Part shown: one piece after another, positions 12,010 to 12,496 of the stretch
How the letters are laid out: each line of letters begins with the position of its first letter
Numbering within the stretch: the stretch's first letter is position 1
Source of the DNA: Lentisphaeraceae bacterium
GTDB lineage: Bacteria > Verrucomicrobiota > Kiritimatiellia > RFP12 > UBA1067
Assembly: GCA_004551905.1 (NCBI GenBank)
Contig: SFPL01000053.1
Span: 1 to 12,496 of the forward strand
Direction of reading: 5' to 3'
Length of the DNA stretch: 12,496 nucleotides
Program-made: the position numbers and the translations under genes
Notes under the pieces: generated by a model
Told to the model about the DNA's origin: nothing
Databases searched by the model: none
The model's input: the letters and a program-made list of their open reading frames with translations, nothing else

Positions 12010-12496
12010 TGGCCAAGGCTGCGAAAGAATCCCTCCGCTTCAACTCCTGGACGCTCGGCGGACAGGGCGCGGACCTCTTCGAGAAGAGCGCCGAGGCGCT
12101 GGCGCTCGAGCGCCTCAATCCCCTGCGCGGCGTCGACGAGTGGCGCCTCGGCCAGATCTTCGACGACGCCCGCGACGGCGTCTACGCCGACCTCGCCTGG
12201 CTCTACAACGAGATCGAGGGCGTGGAGCCCGCGCTGATCACCTGCTGCGACGCCCGCGAATCCGCCGCCAGCGAATGCGGCTGGCTCGTCAGGACCGCCG
12301 ACGCGGACCGCGTGCGCGGCTTCGACCAGACGCTCGCCGACGAGCAGCGCGACGCCCTGCTCGCCGAATACGGCGCGGTCGAGGACGACCTCGCCGAGCT
12401 CGCCGGCCACCTCGTCTCGGCCTTCTTCCGGGGCGCGGCCCACGCGCGCCCCCTCTGGAACGCCGACGGCTCCCTCGCCGGCTTCCAGCATCTCGA
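12009..12496 (+). CDS. Portal protein, DUF935 family (Mu gp29 type), N-terminal part
   Basis: The first 162 codons are present, and the gene runs off the right edge. The ATG at 12009 shares its A with the large terminase stop (TGATG), with AAGGA about ten bases upstream. The segment NPLRGVDEWRLGQIFDDA (38-55), then DLAWLYNEIEGVEPALITCC (62-81), is the usual beginning of DUF935 portals, where a short N-terminal arm is followed by NPLRG and a helix pair. The portal forms the dodecameric ring through which DNA enters the head and to which the terminase docks. Position directly after the large terminase supports the call. Confidence 0.9.
   Translation, partial: MAKAAKESLRFNSWTLGGQGADLFEKSAEALALERLNPLRGVDEWRLGQIFDDARDGVYADLAWLYNEIEGVEPALITCCDARESAASECGWLVRTADADRVRGFDQTLADEQRDALLAEYGAVEDDLAELAGHLVSAFFRGAAHARPLWNADGSLAGFQHL

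Noticed and set aside
1..12496. tRNA or rRNA genes, phage attachment ends, insertion sequences
   Set aside because: No cloverleaf-like or rRNA-like segment, terminal inverted repeat or target duplication was seen by eye.

Overview
This window is the central part of a Mu-like transposable phage or prophage. It holds the lysogeny switch, with an early/transposition operon running left from it on the minus strand and the first packaging and head genes running right on the plus strand. The diagnostic genes are a MuA-type DDE transposase, a MuB-type AAA+ ATPase, a DUF3164 protein, a Cro/Ner-like regulator facing a C-type repressor, and the late block DUF2730-like / winged-helix / DUF3486 small terminase / large terminase / DUF935 portal. 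No host housekeeping gene and no phage end lies in the window, so both phage ends are outside it. The DNA is very GC-rich, and most genes have good Shine-Dalgarno sequences. This suggests a high-GC bacterial host. The sequence gives no firm taxonomic anchor, and a Gram-negative host is only inferred from the phage type.

Minus strand, 8484 down to 1: fifteen genes separated by at most about 44 bases, many joined by ATGA or TGATG start/stop overlaps, so very probably one polycistronic early operon. In order of transcription: a 60-aa Cro-like HTH protein, a 94-aa HTH protein, a 286-aa Cys-rich DUF3102-like protein, a small lytic transglycosylase, a one-TM protein, a 167-aa unknown, a 104-aa zinc-ribbon protein, an N6-methylase-like protein without a visible motif IV, a serine recombinase, a 30-aa microprotein, a 62-aa AP2-like DNA-binding protein, a 149-aa double zinc-ribbon protein, the transposase A, the ATPase B, and the start of the DUF3164 gene. 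A serine resolvase together with a Mu-type A/B pair recalls the tniA-tniB-tniR logic of Tn402/Tn5053-like elements. It is not the Mu plan, where the serine recombinase Gin inverts tail-fibre genes at the other end of the genome.

Switch region, 8484-8600: two face-to-face promoters overlap, a leftward TTGACT-N18-TACACT and a rightward TTTACT-N16-TATAAT. Two near-identical 15-bp direct repeats lie on the leftward promoter and on the repressor start. The repressor gene has an AT-rich DNA-binding half and a GC-rich tail, a likely mosaic junction. After it come five 7-bp tandem repeats and a strong intrinsic terminator.

Region 8961-9339 has no convincing gene but much structure: a long alternating CG/CA tract with nested palindromes, and two copies of a 23-bp dyad flanking a TATACT box. 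It is probably the control region of the rightward operon.

Plus strand, 9340 to the end: a membrane/coiled-coil protein, a winged-helix protein, the small terminase, the large terminase with all ATPase and nuclease motifs, and the N-terminus of the portal. The early operon thus supplies replicative transposition and host-interaction functions and the rightward operon packages the copies. No Mor/C-type late activator was recognised in the window.
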